DNA of 64,000 nt, from assembly GCF_004000215.1 (NCBI RefSeq), contig NZ_RBVY01000001.1, positions 682,001 through 746,000 of the forward strand, read 5' to 3'. Of this stretch, positions 38,798-47,745 are shown one piece after another. Within the stretch, counting starts at the first letter, position 1. The number at the start of each line of letters is the position of its first letter. Source of the DNA: Nitratireductor alexandrii (GTDB taxonomy: Bacteria > Pseudomonadota > Alphaproteobacteria > Rhizobiales > Rhizobiaceae). The notes below the pieces were generated by a model. It had not been told where the DNA came from, made no database searches, and saw only the letters and a program-made list of their open reading frames with translations. Position numbers and translations under genes: made by a program.

Positions 38798-39831
38798 GCG
38801 GGCGTCCGGATATCGGCGCGACGCTGGCCGTGCTCGTCGTCTTTACCCTGTTGGCGCTGGTCGCGCCGGCCGTGCTGGAAACCTACACGCTGACCATCCT
38901 TCTGATCTACGGTCTTTTGGCGATGAGCCTCGGCCTGGTCTGGGGATTCGGCGGCATATTGTGCTTCGGCCAGGCGGCGTTTTACGGGCTGGGCGCCTAT
39001 AGCTACGCGATCGCCGCCATCAATCTCGGCGAAAGCACGCTGCCCTTCGTACTCGGCATTGTGGTTCCGTTCCTGTTCGCCGGCGTGCTCGGCGCGATGA
39101 TGTTTTACGGGCGCCTGTCGGACGTCTATCTCGGCGTCATCACGCTGGTCGTCACGCTGATCTTCTTCAAATTCATGAACTCCACCGCCGGCCCGGAATA
39201 TGCGATCGGCCAGGCGCGGCTCGGCGGTTTCAACGGCATACCGGGCTATCAGACGCTCAACGTGCCCGGCGATCCCGACGCCTATATCTTCGGCGACGAT
39301 TTTTATTATCTCGTCGTGGCGATCGTCCTCGTCGTCTACGCCCTGCTGCGCTGGCTGCTGGCCAGCCCGTTCGGCCGGGTCGCGGTCGCGATCCGGGAGA
39401 ACGAGGCGCGGGTCGAGCTGATGGGTTACGACGCCCGGCTGCGCAAGACGGCGCTGTTTGCCGTCGGCGGCGCGGTGGCGGGCCTGGCCGGGACGCTGTT
39501 TGCCAACTGGGCCGAAATCGTCACGCCGGGGCTGTTTTCGCTCGGCCAGTCGGCCGAGATCATCATCTGGTGCATCGTCGGCGGGCTCGGCACGCTGGTC
39601 GGCCCGTTCGTCGGCGCGATGCTGCTCGGCTATCTGAAATTCGCGCTCGGCCAGCAGGCGCTGATCGACAACACGCTCGTGCTCGGCCTGGTTCTGGTTC
39701 TGTCCGTGCTGCTTTTGCCGCGCGGCGTGGTGCCGACGCTCGGCCAGTGGGCCGGCCTGGCGCGCCGGCGCCGGCCCAGGCGCGCCCCGCGGCGCCGTTT
39801 GCGCCCCGCCCGGGGAGGCGCCGATGGCTGA
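38794..39831 (+). CDS. Branched-chain-amino-acid-type ABC permease, LivM-like
   Basis: 345 residues, GTG start at 38794 in a GTGA overlap with the LivH-like gene. GLVWGFGGILCFGQAAFYGLGAY and the late VAIRENEARVELMGYD (the coupling loop) plus GGLGTLVGPFVGAMLL define LivM. An unusual, very basic C-terminal tail (RARRRRPRRAPRRRLRP-like) extends beyond the last helix by about 25 residues; because the ATPase start lies inside this tail region (39824), it may be frame-dependent read-through rather than a functional element. Confidence 0.85.
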   Translation: MSGRPDIGATLAVLVVFTLLALVAPAVLETYTLTILLIYGLLAMSLGLVWGFGGILCFGQAAFYGLGAYSYAIAAINLGESTLPFVLGIVVPFLFAGVLGAMMFYGRLSDVYLGVITLVVTLIFFKFMNSTAGPEYAIGQARLGGFNGIPGYQTLNVPGDPDAYIFGDDFYYLVVAIVLVVYALLRWLLASPFGRVAVAIRENEARVELMGYDARLRKTALFAVGGAVAGLAGTLFANWAEIVTPGLFSLGQSAEIIIWCIVGGLGTLVGPFVGAMLLGYLKFALGQQALIDNTLVLGLVLVLSVLLLPRGVVPTLGQWAGLARRRRPRRAPRRRLRPARGGADG

Positions 39832-40540
39832 CATCGTGCTTGAGACCCGCGGCGTGACCATGCGGTTCGGCGGCGTCAACGCCGTCGACGGGGTCGACTT
39901 TTCGCTGCGCCGCGACGAGCTGCGCTGCCTGATCGGTCCGAACGGCGCCGGCAAGAGCACGTTTTTCAAATGCCTGGCCGGCATGCTGACGCCGAGCGCC
40001 GGCGAAATCCTGATCGACGGCCAGGAGACGACCGGCTGGCATCCGCACGAGATCGCCCGGCTGGGCATCGGCATCAAGACCCAGGTGCCGAGCGTCATGG
40101 ACGGGCTTTCCGTGCGCGAGAACATCTGGCTGGCGGCGTTGCGCGTGCTTGGGCGGCAGGGAGCGGACGGCGCGGTCGCCGACGCGCTCGAGCGGCTCGA
40201 TCTCGGCGATCTGGCCGCGCGCCCGGTCGGACGGCTGGCGCATGGCGAGCGCCAGCGCGTCGAACTGGGCATCGTGATCGCCGCCCGTCCGTGGCTGGTG
40301 CTGCTCGACGAGCCGGCGGCGGGCATGACGGCCGACGAGATCGAGCGGCTGGCCGCCGTGATCGCCGAGATCGGCAGGCAGGCCGCCATCATCATCGTCG
40401 AGCACGACATGCAGTTCATCCGCGCGATCGCCAGAACCGTGACCGTGTTCGCGCAGGGCCGCATTCTGATGGAGGACCATGTCGACGCCGTCATGGCCGA
40501 TCCCAGGGTGCGCGACATCTATCTGGGCAAGAAGGGATAG
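39824..40540 (+). CDS. ABC transporter ATP-binding protein, LivG/UrtD-like
   Basis: 238 residues, ATG at 39824 behind GGGGAGG, overlapping the LivM-like gene by eight bases. Walker A GPNGAGKST (about residue 36), Q-loop IKTQVPSVM, signature LAHGERQRVELGIV and Walker B LVLLDEPAAGMT are complete. The LAHGERQ signature is of the LivG type used by urea and amide importers. It is one of the two ATPases of the importer; the partner is the fused protein beginning three bases downstream. Confidence 0.88.
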   Translation: MADIVLETRGVTMRFGGVNAVDGVDFSLRRDELRCLIGPNGAGKSTFFKCLAGMLTPSAGEILIDGQETTGWHPHEIARLGIGIKTQVPSVMDGLSVRENIWLAALRVLGRQGADGAVADALERLDLGDLAARPVGRLAHGERQRVELGIVIAARPWLVLLDEPAAGMTADEIERLAAVIAEIGRQAAIIIVEHDMQFIRAIARTVTVFAQGRILMEDHVDAVMADPRVRDIYLGKKG

Positions 40541-40543
40541 CGC

Positions 40544-42991
40544 ATGGCGAACGCTTCCGACGCTCTCTCGGTCAGGGCGCTGGCCGCCGGCTACGGCCGC
40601 ATTCCCGTCCTGCACGGCATCGACCTTGCGGTCGGCGAGGGCGAGATCGTCGGCATTCTCGGCCATAACGGCATGGGCAAATCGACGCTTTTGAAGGCGG
40701 TGATGGGGTTCTTGCCGGCCACCGGCGGTTCGGTCAGCCTGGCCGGGGCGGATATCACGACCCTGTCGCCGCACGAACGCGCCCGGCTCGGCCTGGGCTA
40801 CGTGCCGCAGGGCCGGGGGATTTTTCCCCAACTCAGCGTGCGCGACAATCTCCGGCTGGCCTGGCGCGACTATGGCGAGGCGGGCGAGCCCGACGCGCTT
40901 GCCGGGGTGCTGCGCGACTTTCCGCGCATCGAGCGCCTGCTCGACAGGCCGGGCGGCTCGCTGTCGGGAGGCGAGCAGCAATTGCTGGCGCTGGCCCGCT
41001 GCCTGATCGCCGATCCCTGGCTTGTCCTGCTCGACGAGCCGACGGAAGGCATCCAGCCCTCGATCATCGAGGAGATCGAGGAGACGCTGGCCAGGCTGCG
41101 CGCCGAACGGGGCCTGACCATCCTCCTGGTCGAGCAGAATTTCGATTTCATCTCCGCCCTGTCCGACCGCGTGCTGGTGCTGGAACGCGGCGCCATCAAG
41201 GCCGAGATCGACGCCCAAGCCCTCGCCGATCCGCGCCAGGTGGAAGCGTTTCTGGGTTTTGGCGCCGCGCGCCGCACCCGCCCAGGCAGCGCTCCCCCGG
41301 CCGGGGCGGTCGACGCGCCGCGCCCGCCGGCGGCGGCTGCCGCGCGCGTTTTCGACGCGCCGCTGCGCCACGCCGTGCCGGCCTCGGCCCTGCCGCGGGT
41401 GCCGGGCGGCACCCGTGCGCCCGCATTGTCCATCCCCAACCCCGTCCCGGCGAGGGACCCGGCGAAAGCACAAGCCATGACCGTGAAACGACCCAGCCTC
41501 GACCAGATGCGCGCCATGCGCGACACGCTCGGCTTCTCGATGGCCGACGACGAGCTCGCCCGCTATCTCGCCGTCATGGAGCCCTATCTGCAAGGCTATG
41601 ACCGGCTGAGCGCCACGCCCGACTTCCTCCCGCAGGTGAACTATCCGCGCGCGCCCGGCCACCGCCCCGACCCGGCCGACAATCCCCTCAACGCCTGGTA
41701 CTACAAGACCGAGATCCGCGGCGCGCCGACCGGCCCGCTGGCCGGCAAGCGCATCGTGGTCAAGGACACGGTGTGCGTGGCCGGCGTTCCGATGATGAAC
41801 GGCTCGGCGGTCATGGAGGGCTACGTACCGGAGATCGACGCCACCATCGTCACGCGCATGCTCGACGCCGGCGCGATCATCGTCGGCAAGTCGACCTGCG
41901 AAAATCTGTGCCTGTCGGGCGGCAGCCACACCAGCGCCACCGGCCCGGTGCACAATCCCTACAAGCACGGCTACATGGCCGGCGGCTCCTCGAGCGGCTC
42001 GGCGGTGCTGGTCGCCACCGGCGAGGTCGACATGGCGATCGCCGGCGATCAGGGCGGCTCGATCCGCATCCCGTCGAGCAATTGCGGCACTTACGGCATG
42101 AAGCCGACGCACGGCCTGGTGCCCTATTCGGGCGTGATGGGGGTGGAGCAGACCATCGACCATGTCGGCCCGGTGACCGCCAACGTCGCCGACAACGCGC
42201 TGCTGCTGGAGGTGCTGGCCGGCGAGGACGGGCTCGATCCGCGCCAGTACAAACCCACGGTCGAGCGCTACACGGACGCGGTCGGGCGCGGTTGCCGGGG
42301 CTTGCGCATCGGTGTCCTGGCGGAAGGGTTCGCGCGGCCCGAAAGCGAGCCCGACGTCGACCTGAAGGTCAGGGCGGCGGCCGACGCCTTCAAGGGGCTG
42401 GGCGCCGAGGTCGAGGAGATCTCCGTGCCCGAGCATCTGGCCGCGCCCGACTACTGGACGGCGATCACCGTCGAGGGGCTGCAGGATTTCATGATGCACG
42501 GCAACTGCGCCGGCACCAATTATCGCGGCCTGTTCCTGCCGTCCATGGTCGACCATTTCGCCAGTTGGCGGGGCCGCGCCGACGAGCTGTCGGCGAGCCT
42601 CAAGATCTGCATGTTCCTCGGCGAATATTTCCAGACGCGCTATCGCGGCCGCTTCTACGGCAAGGCGCAGAACCTGATGCGCCGGCTGGCGATGCGTTAC
42701 GACGCCGTGTTCGCCAAATACGACCTGGTGCTGATGCCGACCCTGCCGATGAAGGCGCAGCCGATCCCGCCCGCCGACGCGCCGCTGGATCTCTACGTGC
42801 AGCGCGCCTTCGAGATGGTCGGCAACACCGCGCCTTTCAACGCCTCCGGCTATCCGGCCATGAACGTGCCGTGCGCGATGAGCGAGGGGCTGCCGGTCGG
42901 CATGATGCTGGTCGCCCGCAATTACGGCGAAAGCACGATCTACCGGGCGGCGTCCGCCTTCGAAAGCCTCGGCGACTGGCGTGCCATGTGA
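40544..42991 (+). CDS. Fused LivF/UrtE-like ABC ATPase and Rhodococcus-type amidase
   Basis: A single 815-residue frame. Residues 1-240 form a LivF-type ATPase: Walker [10 protein letters not shown], signature [14 protein letters not shown], Walker [12 protein letters not shown], ending VEAFLGF at 233-239. A Pro/Ala-rich stretch of about 72 residues follows, then Met312 (base 41477) begins an amidase-signature enzyme with [27 protein letters not shown] and [12 protein letters not shown]. Counted from Met312 the predicted catalytic Lys, cis-Ser and Ser fall at 96, 171 and 195, the same numbers I recall for the Rhodococcus enantioselective amidase. So the natural amidase start was probably Met312, and the ATPase has been joined to it. 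No good ribosome site precedes Met312. The fusion would couple import to hydrolysis of the amide to a carboxylic acid and ammonia. Confidence 0.85.
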   Translation: MANASDALSVRALAAGYGRIPVLHGIDLAVGEGEIVGILGHNGMGKSTLLKAVMGFLPATGGSVSLAGADITTLSPHERARLGLGYVPQGRGIFPQLSVRDNLRLAWRDYGEAGEPDALAGVLRDFPRIERLLDRPGGSLSGGEQQLLALARCLIADPWLVLLDEPTEGIQPSIIEEIEETLARLRAERGLTILLVEQNFDFISALSDRVLVLERGAIKAEIDAQALADPRQVEAFLGFGAARRTRPGSAPPAGAVDAPRPPAAAAARVFDAPLRHAVPASALPRVPGGTRAPALSIPNPVPARDPAKAQAMTVKRPSLDQMRAMRDTLGFSMADDELARYLAVMEPYLQGYDRLSATPDFLPQVNYPRAPGHRPDPADNPLNAWYYKTEIRGAPTGPLAGKRIVVKDTVCVAGVPMMNGSAVMEGYVPEIDATIVTRMLDAGAIIVGKSTCENLCLSGGSHTSATGPVHNPYKHGYMAGGSSSGSAVLVATGEVDMAIAGDQGGSIRIPSSNCGTYGMKPTHGLVPYSGVMGVEQTIDHVGPVTANVADNALLLEVLAGEDGLDPRQYKPTVERYTDAVGRGCRGLRIGVLAEGFARPESEPDVDLKVRAAADAFKGLGAEVEEISVPEHLAAPDYWTAITVEGLQDFMMHGNCAGTNYRGLFLPSMVDHFASWRGRADELSASLKICMFLGEYFQTRYRGRFYGKAQNLMRRLAMRYDAVFAKYDLVLMPTLPMKAQPIPPADAPLDLYVQRAFEMVGNTAPFNASGYPAMNVPCAMSEGLPVGMMLVARNYGESTIYRAASAFESLGDWRAM

Positions 42992-43004
42992 AGGGGAGCG
43001 TGCG

Positions 43005-44774
43005 ATGACGATCTTGTCGGAATCCCTGGCCGGCAGGCTTTCGCAAAGCCTGTGGGACGCCAACGACGCCACCGAACCGGCGCCGGCGCAGATCGCGCCG
43101 CGCGACGGCAAGTCCTACGTTTCGGGCGAACGCACCATGCCGCTGCGCCATGTCACCATTCCGGCGATGTTCGCCGACACGGTGTCGCGGTTCGGACCGC
43201 GCGAGGCGGCGGTGTTTCGCCAGTTCGACAAGCGCTACACCTATTACGACCTCGACCGGGCGGTGGACGCGTTCGCCGCCGGCCTGCTCAGCCTCGGGCT
43301 GGAGCGCGGCGACCGCATCGGCATCTGGTCGCCCAACCGGCCGGAATGGCTGATCACCCAGTTCGCCACCGCCAGGATCGGGCTGGTGATGGTCAACATC
43401 AATCCCGCCTACCGGCTCTCCGAGCTCGAATACGCGCTCAACAAGGTCGGCTGCAAGGCGCTGGTCACCGCCGCCGCGTTCAAATCGTCAGACTATCTCG
43501 GCATGATCCGCACGCTGGCCCCGGAAATCGACACATGCGCGCCGGGCCGGCTCGCCGCGGCAAAGCTGCCGGCGCTGAAGATCGTCATTCGCATGGGTGC
43601 GGAGAAATCGCCCGGCATGTTCAACTTCGACGCGGTGCCGACCCTCGCCGGGCCGGCGCAGATGATGCGCCTCGACGCGATCAGCCGCGCGCTCGATCCC
43701 GACGATCCGATCAACATCCAGTTCACCAGCGGCACCACCGGCGCGCCGAAGGGCGCGACGCTGACGCATTACAACATCGTCAACAACGCCGCCTTCACCG
43801 TGCGCGCGATGGGGTTCGGCGAGGCCGACCGGCTGTGCATTCCCGTGCCGCTCTATCATTGTTTCGGCATGGTGCTGGGCACGCTCGGCTGCGTGACGGC
43901 GGGCGCGGCGATGGTGTTTGCCGGCGAGGCCTTCGAGGCCGGCGCCACGCTGGACGCGATCGTGGCCGAGCGCTGCACGGCCGTCTACGGCGTGCCGACC
44001 ATGTTCGTTGCCATGCTCGACCATCCCGAATTCTCCAGTCGCGACTATTCGAGCCTGCGCACCGGCATGATGGCCGGCGCGCCCTGTCCGATCGAAGTCA
44101 TGCGCCGCGTGGTCAAGGACATGCACATGCCCGAGGTGACGATCGGCTACGGCATGACGGAAACCAGCCCGATCTCCTTCCAGAGCGGCCCCGACGACGC
44201 GCTCGACGACCGCGTGTCGACGGTCGGCCGCATCCACCCGCATGTCGAGGTCAAGATCGTCGACGAGGACGGCCGCACGGTGGCCGTCGGCGCGCAGGGC
44301 GAATTGTGCACGCGCGGCTATTCGGTGATGCGCGGGTACTGGAACGACGAGGCGCGCACCCGCGAGGCGGTCGATCCGGGCGGCTGGATGCATACCGGCG
44401 ATCTCGCCGCGCTCGACGAACGCGGCTATTGCCGCATCGTCGGCCGGGTCAAGGACATGGTGATCCGCGGCGGCGAAAACCTCTATCCGCGCGAGATCGA
44501 GGAATTCTTGTACCGCCATCCCAAGGTGGCCGAGGTGCAGGTGTTCGGCGTGCCGGACCCGACCTATGGCGAGGAACTGGCCGCCTGGATCGTGATGCAG
44601 CCGGGCGAGCAGGCCAGCGAGGGCGAGATCCGCGACCATTGCCGCGGCCAGATCGCCCACTACAAGATCCCCAAATATGTGCGCTTCAAGTCCGAACTGC
44701 CGATGACGGTGACCGGCAAACCGCAGAAATTCCTCATGCGCAAGGCGATGGTCGAGGAACTGGGGTTGGAATGA
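43005..44774 (+). CDS. AMP-dependent acyl-CoA synthetase
   Basis: 589 residues from the ATG at 43005 behind AAGGGGAG, 13 bases after the amidase. The adenylation P-loop [10 protein letters not shown] (about residue 243), [37 protein letters not shown] hinge and the C-terminal catalytic Lys in MTVTGKPQK are intact. It activates a carboxylic acid as an acyl-AMP and then acyl-CoA. Following the amidase, it most likely activates the acid released from the imported amide and sends it to beta-oxidation or a related route. The substrate class (medium-chain or aryl-alkanoic) is not determined. Confidence 0.88.
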   Translation: MTILSESLAGRLSQSLWDANDATEPAPAQIAPRDGKSYVSGERTMPLRHVTIPAMFADTVSRFGPREAAVFRQFDKRYTYYDLDRAVDAFAAGLLSLGLERGDRIGIWSPNRPEWLITQFATARIGLVMVNINPAYRLSELEYALNKVGCKALVTAAAFKSSDYLGMIRTLAPEIDTCAPGRLAAAKLPALKIVIRMGAEKSPGMFNFDAVPTLAGPAQMMRLDAISRALDPDDPINIQFTSGTTGAPKGATLTHYNIVNNAAFTVRAMGFGEADRLCIPVPLYHCFGMVLGTLGCVTAGAAMVFAGEAFEAGATLDAIVAERCTAVYGVPTMFVAMLDHPEFSSRDYSSLRTGMMAGAPCPIEVMRRVVKDMHMPEVTIGYGMTETSPISFQSGPDDALDDRVSTVGRIHPHVEVKIVDEDGRTVAVGAQGELCTRGYSVMRGYWNDEARTREAVDPGGWMHTGDLAALDERGYCRIVGRVKDMVIRGGENLYPREIEEFLYRHPKVAEVQVFGVPDPTYGEELAAWIVMQPGEQASEGEIRDHCRGQIAHYKIPKYVRFKSELPMTVTGKPQKFLMRKAMVEELGLE

Positions 44775-44777
44775 TCG

Positions 44778-44798
44778 ATCAATTCATTGATATTTTTT
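44778..44798 (+). terminator. Weak intrinsic terminator candidate after the acyl-CoA synthetase
   Basis: ATCAAT (44778-44783) and ATTGAT (44786-44791) pair, followed by A and six T residues, directly after the synthetase stop. The stem is AT-only, so strength is doubtful. It would mark the end of the amide cluster transcript. Confidence 0.4.
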
Positions 44799-44933
44799 GG
44801 AAATCCGGTCGGAGTAGCGGCGATTGGGGAGACATTTCGAACCTACAGGGTTCGCAAGGCAAAGGGCCGTCCGAGCTGATGCGAGGCCCCGACTGGAGCG
44901 AAGCCCGAAGGGCGACAGCGCGAGGTCAGATAA

Positions 44934-45003
44934 TGGCGGGGATAGAATGACTTGAACCCGCGGCCTGCGGACTGGGACTCCGCCGCTCTATCCATCCGAG
45001 TTA
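44934..45003 (-). pseudogene. Degenerate tRNA fragment
   Basis: Read on the minus strand, the sequence ends in CCA (44934-44936), has a D-arm-like CTCGGATGGATAGAG, a perfect five-pair anticodon stem GCGGA/TCCGC around loop GTCCCAG (would read CCC), and GGGTTCAAGTC where the T-arm belongs. The T-stem does not pair well and no 5' acceptor strand exists: bases upstream code for the HD protein. It is therefore a decayed or truncated tRNA, perhaps left at an integration site. The stop codon of the HD gene lies inside it. Confidence 0.5.
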
Positions 45004-45518
45004 CGAGCGTGTGGATCGTCATTGTCCTCCAACTGGAAGGCGGCACGCTCCCAAAGGCTCTTGTCGCCTTCTTGAAGCACATTCAACAGCGCTGTCTTTT
45101 CGCGCCTGTAGACCCTCCAGAAATCGGGATCGCGCGCCTTGATCGATGCCGTGTTGTCGATCAGGTCTGCGAGTTTGATCGTCTTGGCTTCTGGTGGAGC
45201 CTTGGCGATGTGGTCGCGGTCCATCGCCTTGCGCGTTGCACGATTGCCGTCCTCCGGCTTCGAAACATCGCTCAGCCAACCGACAAGCTCGGCAACCTTC
45301 GCGCCAAACTGGGCCTCGATTTCTTCGATTGTGACAAGGGTGTCCTCGACGACATCATGCAACAGGGCGGCTGCGACCATTTCGGGCGTATGCGGCACCG
45401 ATTTTACGATTTCGGCTACCGCTATCGGATGGACGATGTAAGGCTCCCCGGTATATTTTCGTTGCTGTCCAACCGCCGCATGGGCCGTGGTCGCAAACAC
45501 AAGCGCTTTCTCATACAT
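44988..45518 (-). CDS. MESH1-like HD-domain phosphohydrolase ((p)ppGpp or nucleotide hydrolase)
   Basis: 176 residues. [33 protein letters not shown] (the HD metal pair, about residues 52-53) and [14 protein letters not shown] are the hallmarks of the small RelA/SpoT HD family (MESH1-like single-domain hydrolases), which remove pyrophosphate from (p)ppGpp or hydrolyse NADPH-like nucleotides. No synthetase domain is present. The last codons and the TAG stop (44988-44990) are formed by the degenerate tRNA D-arm, so its 3' end has probably been replaced by recombination. A CPxC small protein gene lies 19 bases upstream in the same direction. Confidence 0.8.
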   Translation of the reverse strand: MYEKALVFATTAHAAVGQQRKYTGEPYIVHPIAVAEIVKSVPHTPEMVAAALLHDVVEDTLVTIEEIEAQFGAKVAELVGWLSDVSKPEDGNRATRKAMDRDHIAKAPPEAKTIKLADLIDNTASIKARDPDFWRVYRREKTALLNVLQEGDKSLWERAAFQLEDNDDPHARNSDG

Positions 45519-45537
45519 GGTCCATGTCTTTCACCGG

Positions 45538-45849
45538 CTAAAACGCTGCAATCGCCCTGCATTTGGGACATTGCACGATCTTCCCCGTCTTGCACCGGCC
45601 GGTCGAGCTCCAAGAGGCGCCTTCGACAGGGGCGAGGGGGGCTGCGGTTGATCCTGATCGGTCACCGACGTTGGGTTTTTCACCGCTGGCGTCCCACCAA
45701 TCCCAATCCTGGCGAGAAATCATATCGATCAGTGTTTTTCCCGTGTTGCCAAACACAGCAGCGGCGCGGTGCTTGGCATCATCTACGGCGGCGACAAGAG
45801 TGCCCCGGCCGTCTCCTTTGACGAAATAATGCGCATCGTCTGTCTCCAT
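45538..45849 (-). CDS. Small hypothetical protein with C-terminal CPxC motif
   Basis: 103 residues, ATG at 45849. It is polar, with SRQDWDWWDASG in the middle and QCPKC close to the C-terminus. A single CPxC pair without a matching second pair does not prove a zinc site. No Shine-Dalgarno site is visible. It precedes the HD gene by 19 bases and both lie between a tRNA fragment and tRNA-Pro, so the pair may have arrived together. No family recognised. Confidence 0.45.
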   Translation of the reverse strand: METDDAHYFVKGDGRGTLVAAVDDAKHRAAAVFGNTGKTLIDMISRQDWDWWDASGEKPNVGDRSGSTAAPLAPVEGASWSSTGRCKTGKIVQCPKCRAIAAF

Positions 45850-45918
45850 CTGTGGAGGGCAGAACGCTGCTGGGAGGATGGGATTCAGGGGGGCTGTGCG
45901 CGTTTTTTGTGCGCCGTC

Positions 45919-45995
45919 TGGTCGGAGTGGCAGGATTTGAACCTGCGACCCCCTCGTCCCGAACGAGGTGCGCTACCAGGCTGCGCTACACTCCG
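45919..45995 (-). tRNA. tRNA-Pro (anticodon CGG)
   Basis: Read on the minus strand: acceptor CGGAGTG pairs with CACTCCG, D-arm GCGCAGCCTGGTAGCGC, anticodon stem CCTCG/CGAGG around loop TTCGGGA (anticodon CGG), T-arm GCAGGTTCAAATCCTGC, then discriminator A and encoded CCA (45919-45921). 77 bases with CCA. It decodes CCG proline codons, frequent in a GC-rich genome. Confidence 0.95.
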
Positions 45996-46203
45996 CAAAA
46001 CCAGACCGGCGGTCTATAGCGTTCGTGCCGCGATCCTGCAAGCATGAAACGGCAGCGAATTCGCGCTTGGTGGATGGCGGGCAGAGCGGGTTGAAAACCG
46101 TGCCCTGTCGCCACCGGTCCGGCCCCGGCGACGATTTAAGCCGACGGTAAGCGATCGCTGCTAGGTTGGCGCCATCACCAGTGACCGGAGCCACGCCATC
46201 GCC

Positions 46204-47721
46204 ATGCAAAAACCGCTCGCCGACGCGACACCGAACAGCTTTGCCTTCGAAACCAGAGCTTTGGTCAAGCCGACCGGGTTTCGCGAATATGACGCGCGCT
46301 GGTGGTTCGGCCATCCCGGGTCCGACAAGGCGCCGGAGATCAATCTGATCGGCGTTCAGGCGCTCGGCATCGGGTTGGGGACGCTGATCAGGCGGCTCGG
46401 CGCCGGACCCGATATCGTCGTCGGCCACGATTTCCGCTCCTATTCGATGGCGATCAAGCTGGCGCTGGTGTCGGGGCTGCAGGCCGCCGGCGCGCGGGTC
46501 AAGGATATCGGCCTGGCGCTGTCGCCGATGGCCTATTACGCCCAGTTCGCGCTCGACGCCCCCTCGGTCGCCATGGTGACGGCCTCGCACAACGAAAACG
46601 GCTGGACAGGCGTCAAGATGGGCGCGGCCCGGCCCTTGACCTTCGGTCCCGACGAGATGGACGCGCTGAAAAAGATCGTGCTCGACGCCGATTTCGACCT
46701 GTCCGGCGGCGGCGCTTACGAATTCGTGCCGGATTTTCGCCAGCGTTATGTCGACGATCTGGTTTCGGGCGTGAAAATCGCTCGTAAACTGAAAGTGGTG
46801 GCGGCCTGCGGCAACGGCACCGCCGGCGCCTTTGCGCCGGAAGTCCTGAGGCGCATCGGCTGCGAGGTGATCGAACTCGACTGCGACCTGGACCACAGCT
46901 TTCCGCGCTACAACCCCAATCCCGAAGACATGAAAATGCTGCATGCGATTCGCGACGAGGTGCTGCGCACCGGCGCGGATGTCGGGTTCGGCTTCGACGG
47001 CGACGGCGACCGCTGCGGCGTGGTCGACGACGAGGGCGGCGAGATCTTCGCCGACAAGGTCGGCGTGATGCTTGCCCGCGACATTTCCGGCGAACATGCC
47101 GGCTCGCGCTTCGTCGTCGACGTGAAGTCGACGGGCCTGTTCCTGACGGATCCGGTGTTAAAGGCCAACGGCGCGCGGACCGATTACTGGAAGACCGGCC
47201 ATTCCCACATCAAGCGCCGGGTCAAGGAACTGGACGCGATCGCGGGCTTCGAGAAATCCGGCCATTTCTTCTTCAACCCGCCGATCGGGCGCGGTTACGA
47301 CGACGGGCTGGTGACGGCGATCGCGGTCTGCCACATGCTCGACCGCAACCCGCAAAAGTCGATGGCCGAGCTTTACCGCGACCTGCCGCACACGTTCGGC
47401 TCGCCGACCATGTCGCCGCACTGCGCCGACGAGGAAAAATACGCCGTGGTGGACAAGGTGGTTGCCCAGCTCGAGGGGCTGCGCGACAGCGGCGCGCATT
47501 TCGCCGGCCAGCCGATCGCCGACATGGTGACGGTCAACGGCGTGCGGATCACCAACCGGGACGGCACCTGGGGGCTGATCCGCGCCTCGTCGAACAAGCC
47601 GGAACTCGTGGTGGTGGTCGAAAGCCCCGTGTCGGAGGAGCGCAAGCGGGACATGTTCGCCGCGCTCGACGCCGTGCTGCGCGCCCACCCGCAGGTGGGC
47701 GCCTACAACCAGACCCTGTGA
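46204..47721 (+). CDS. manB: Phosphomannomutase/phosphoglucomutase
   Basis: 505 residues of the alpha-D-phosphohexomutase family. The phosphoserine loop reads TASHNENGW (usual TASHNP), the Mg-binding loop is FDGDGDRCG (about residue 261), the sugar loop is EKSGHFF and the phosphate loop is RASSNKPE. It interconverts mannose-6-phosphate and mannose-1-phosphate. The next gene makes GDP-mannose from the product and carries an isomerase domain, so the two genes may form a self-contained path from fructose-6-phosphate to GDP-mannose. The ATG at 46204 is 24 bp before the end of no other gene; spacing to the next gene is 24 bp. Confidence 0.9.
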   Translation: MQKPLADATPNSFAFETRALVKPTGFREYDARWWFGHPGSDKAPEINLIGVQALGIGLGTLIRRLGAGPDIVVGHDFRSYSMAIKLALVSGLQAAGARVKDIGLALSPMAYYAQFALDAPSVAMVTASHNENGWTGVKMGAARPLTFGPDEMDALKKIVLDADFDLSGGGAYEFVPDFRQRYVDDLVSGVKIARKLKVVAACGNGTAGAFAPEVLRRIGCEVIELDCDLDHSFPRYNPNPEDMKMLHAIRDEVLRTGADVGFGFDGDGDRCGVVDDEGGEIFADKVGVMLARDISGEHAGSRFVVDVKSTGLFLTDPVLKANGARTDYWKTGHSHIKRRVKELDAIAGFEKSGHFFFNPPIGRGYDDGLVTAIAVCHMLDRNPQKSMAELYRDLPHTFGSPTMSPHCADEEKYAVVDKVVAQLEGLRDSGAHFAGQPIADMVTVNGVRITNRDGTWGLIRASSNKPELVVVVESPVSEERKRDMFAALDAVLRAHPQVGAYNQTL

Positions 47722-47745
47722 CGACGCGAGCGGGCCGGAGACGCC

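Noticed and set aside
39563-43111. 1182-codon minus-strand frame opposite the transporter and amidase genes
   Set aside because: Antisense shadow caused by GC bias at third codon positions; no motif recognisable.
44934-45003. Functional tRNA-Gly(CCC) or tRNA-Arg
   Set aside because: The T-stem mispairs and there is no 5' acceptor strand, so it is listed as a degenerate fragment.
44934-45995. Clean att-site pair formed by the tRNA fragment and tRNA-Pro
   Set aside because: The two 3' ends share only GGTTCAA-type consensus bases, not an identical core, and no integrase gene is present.
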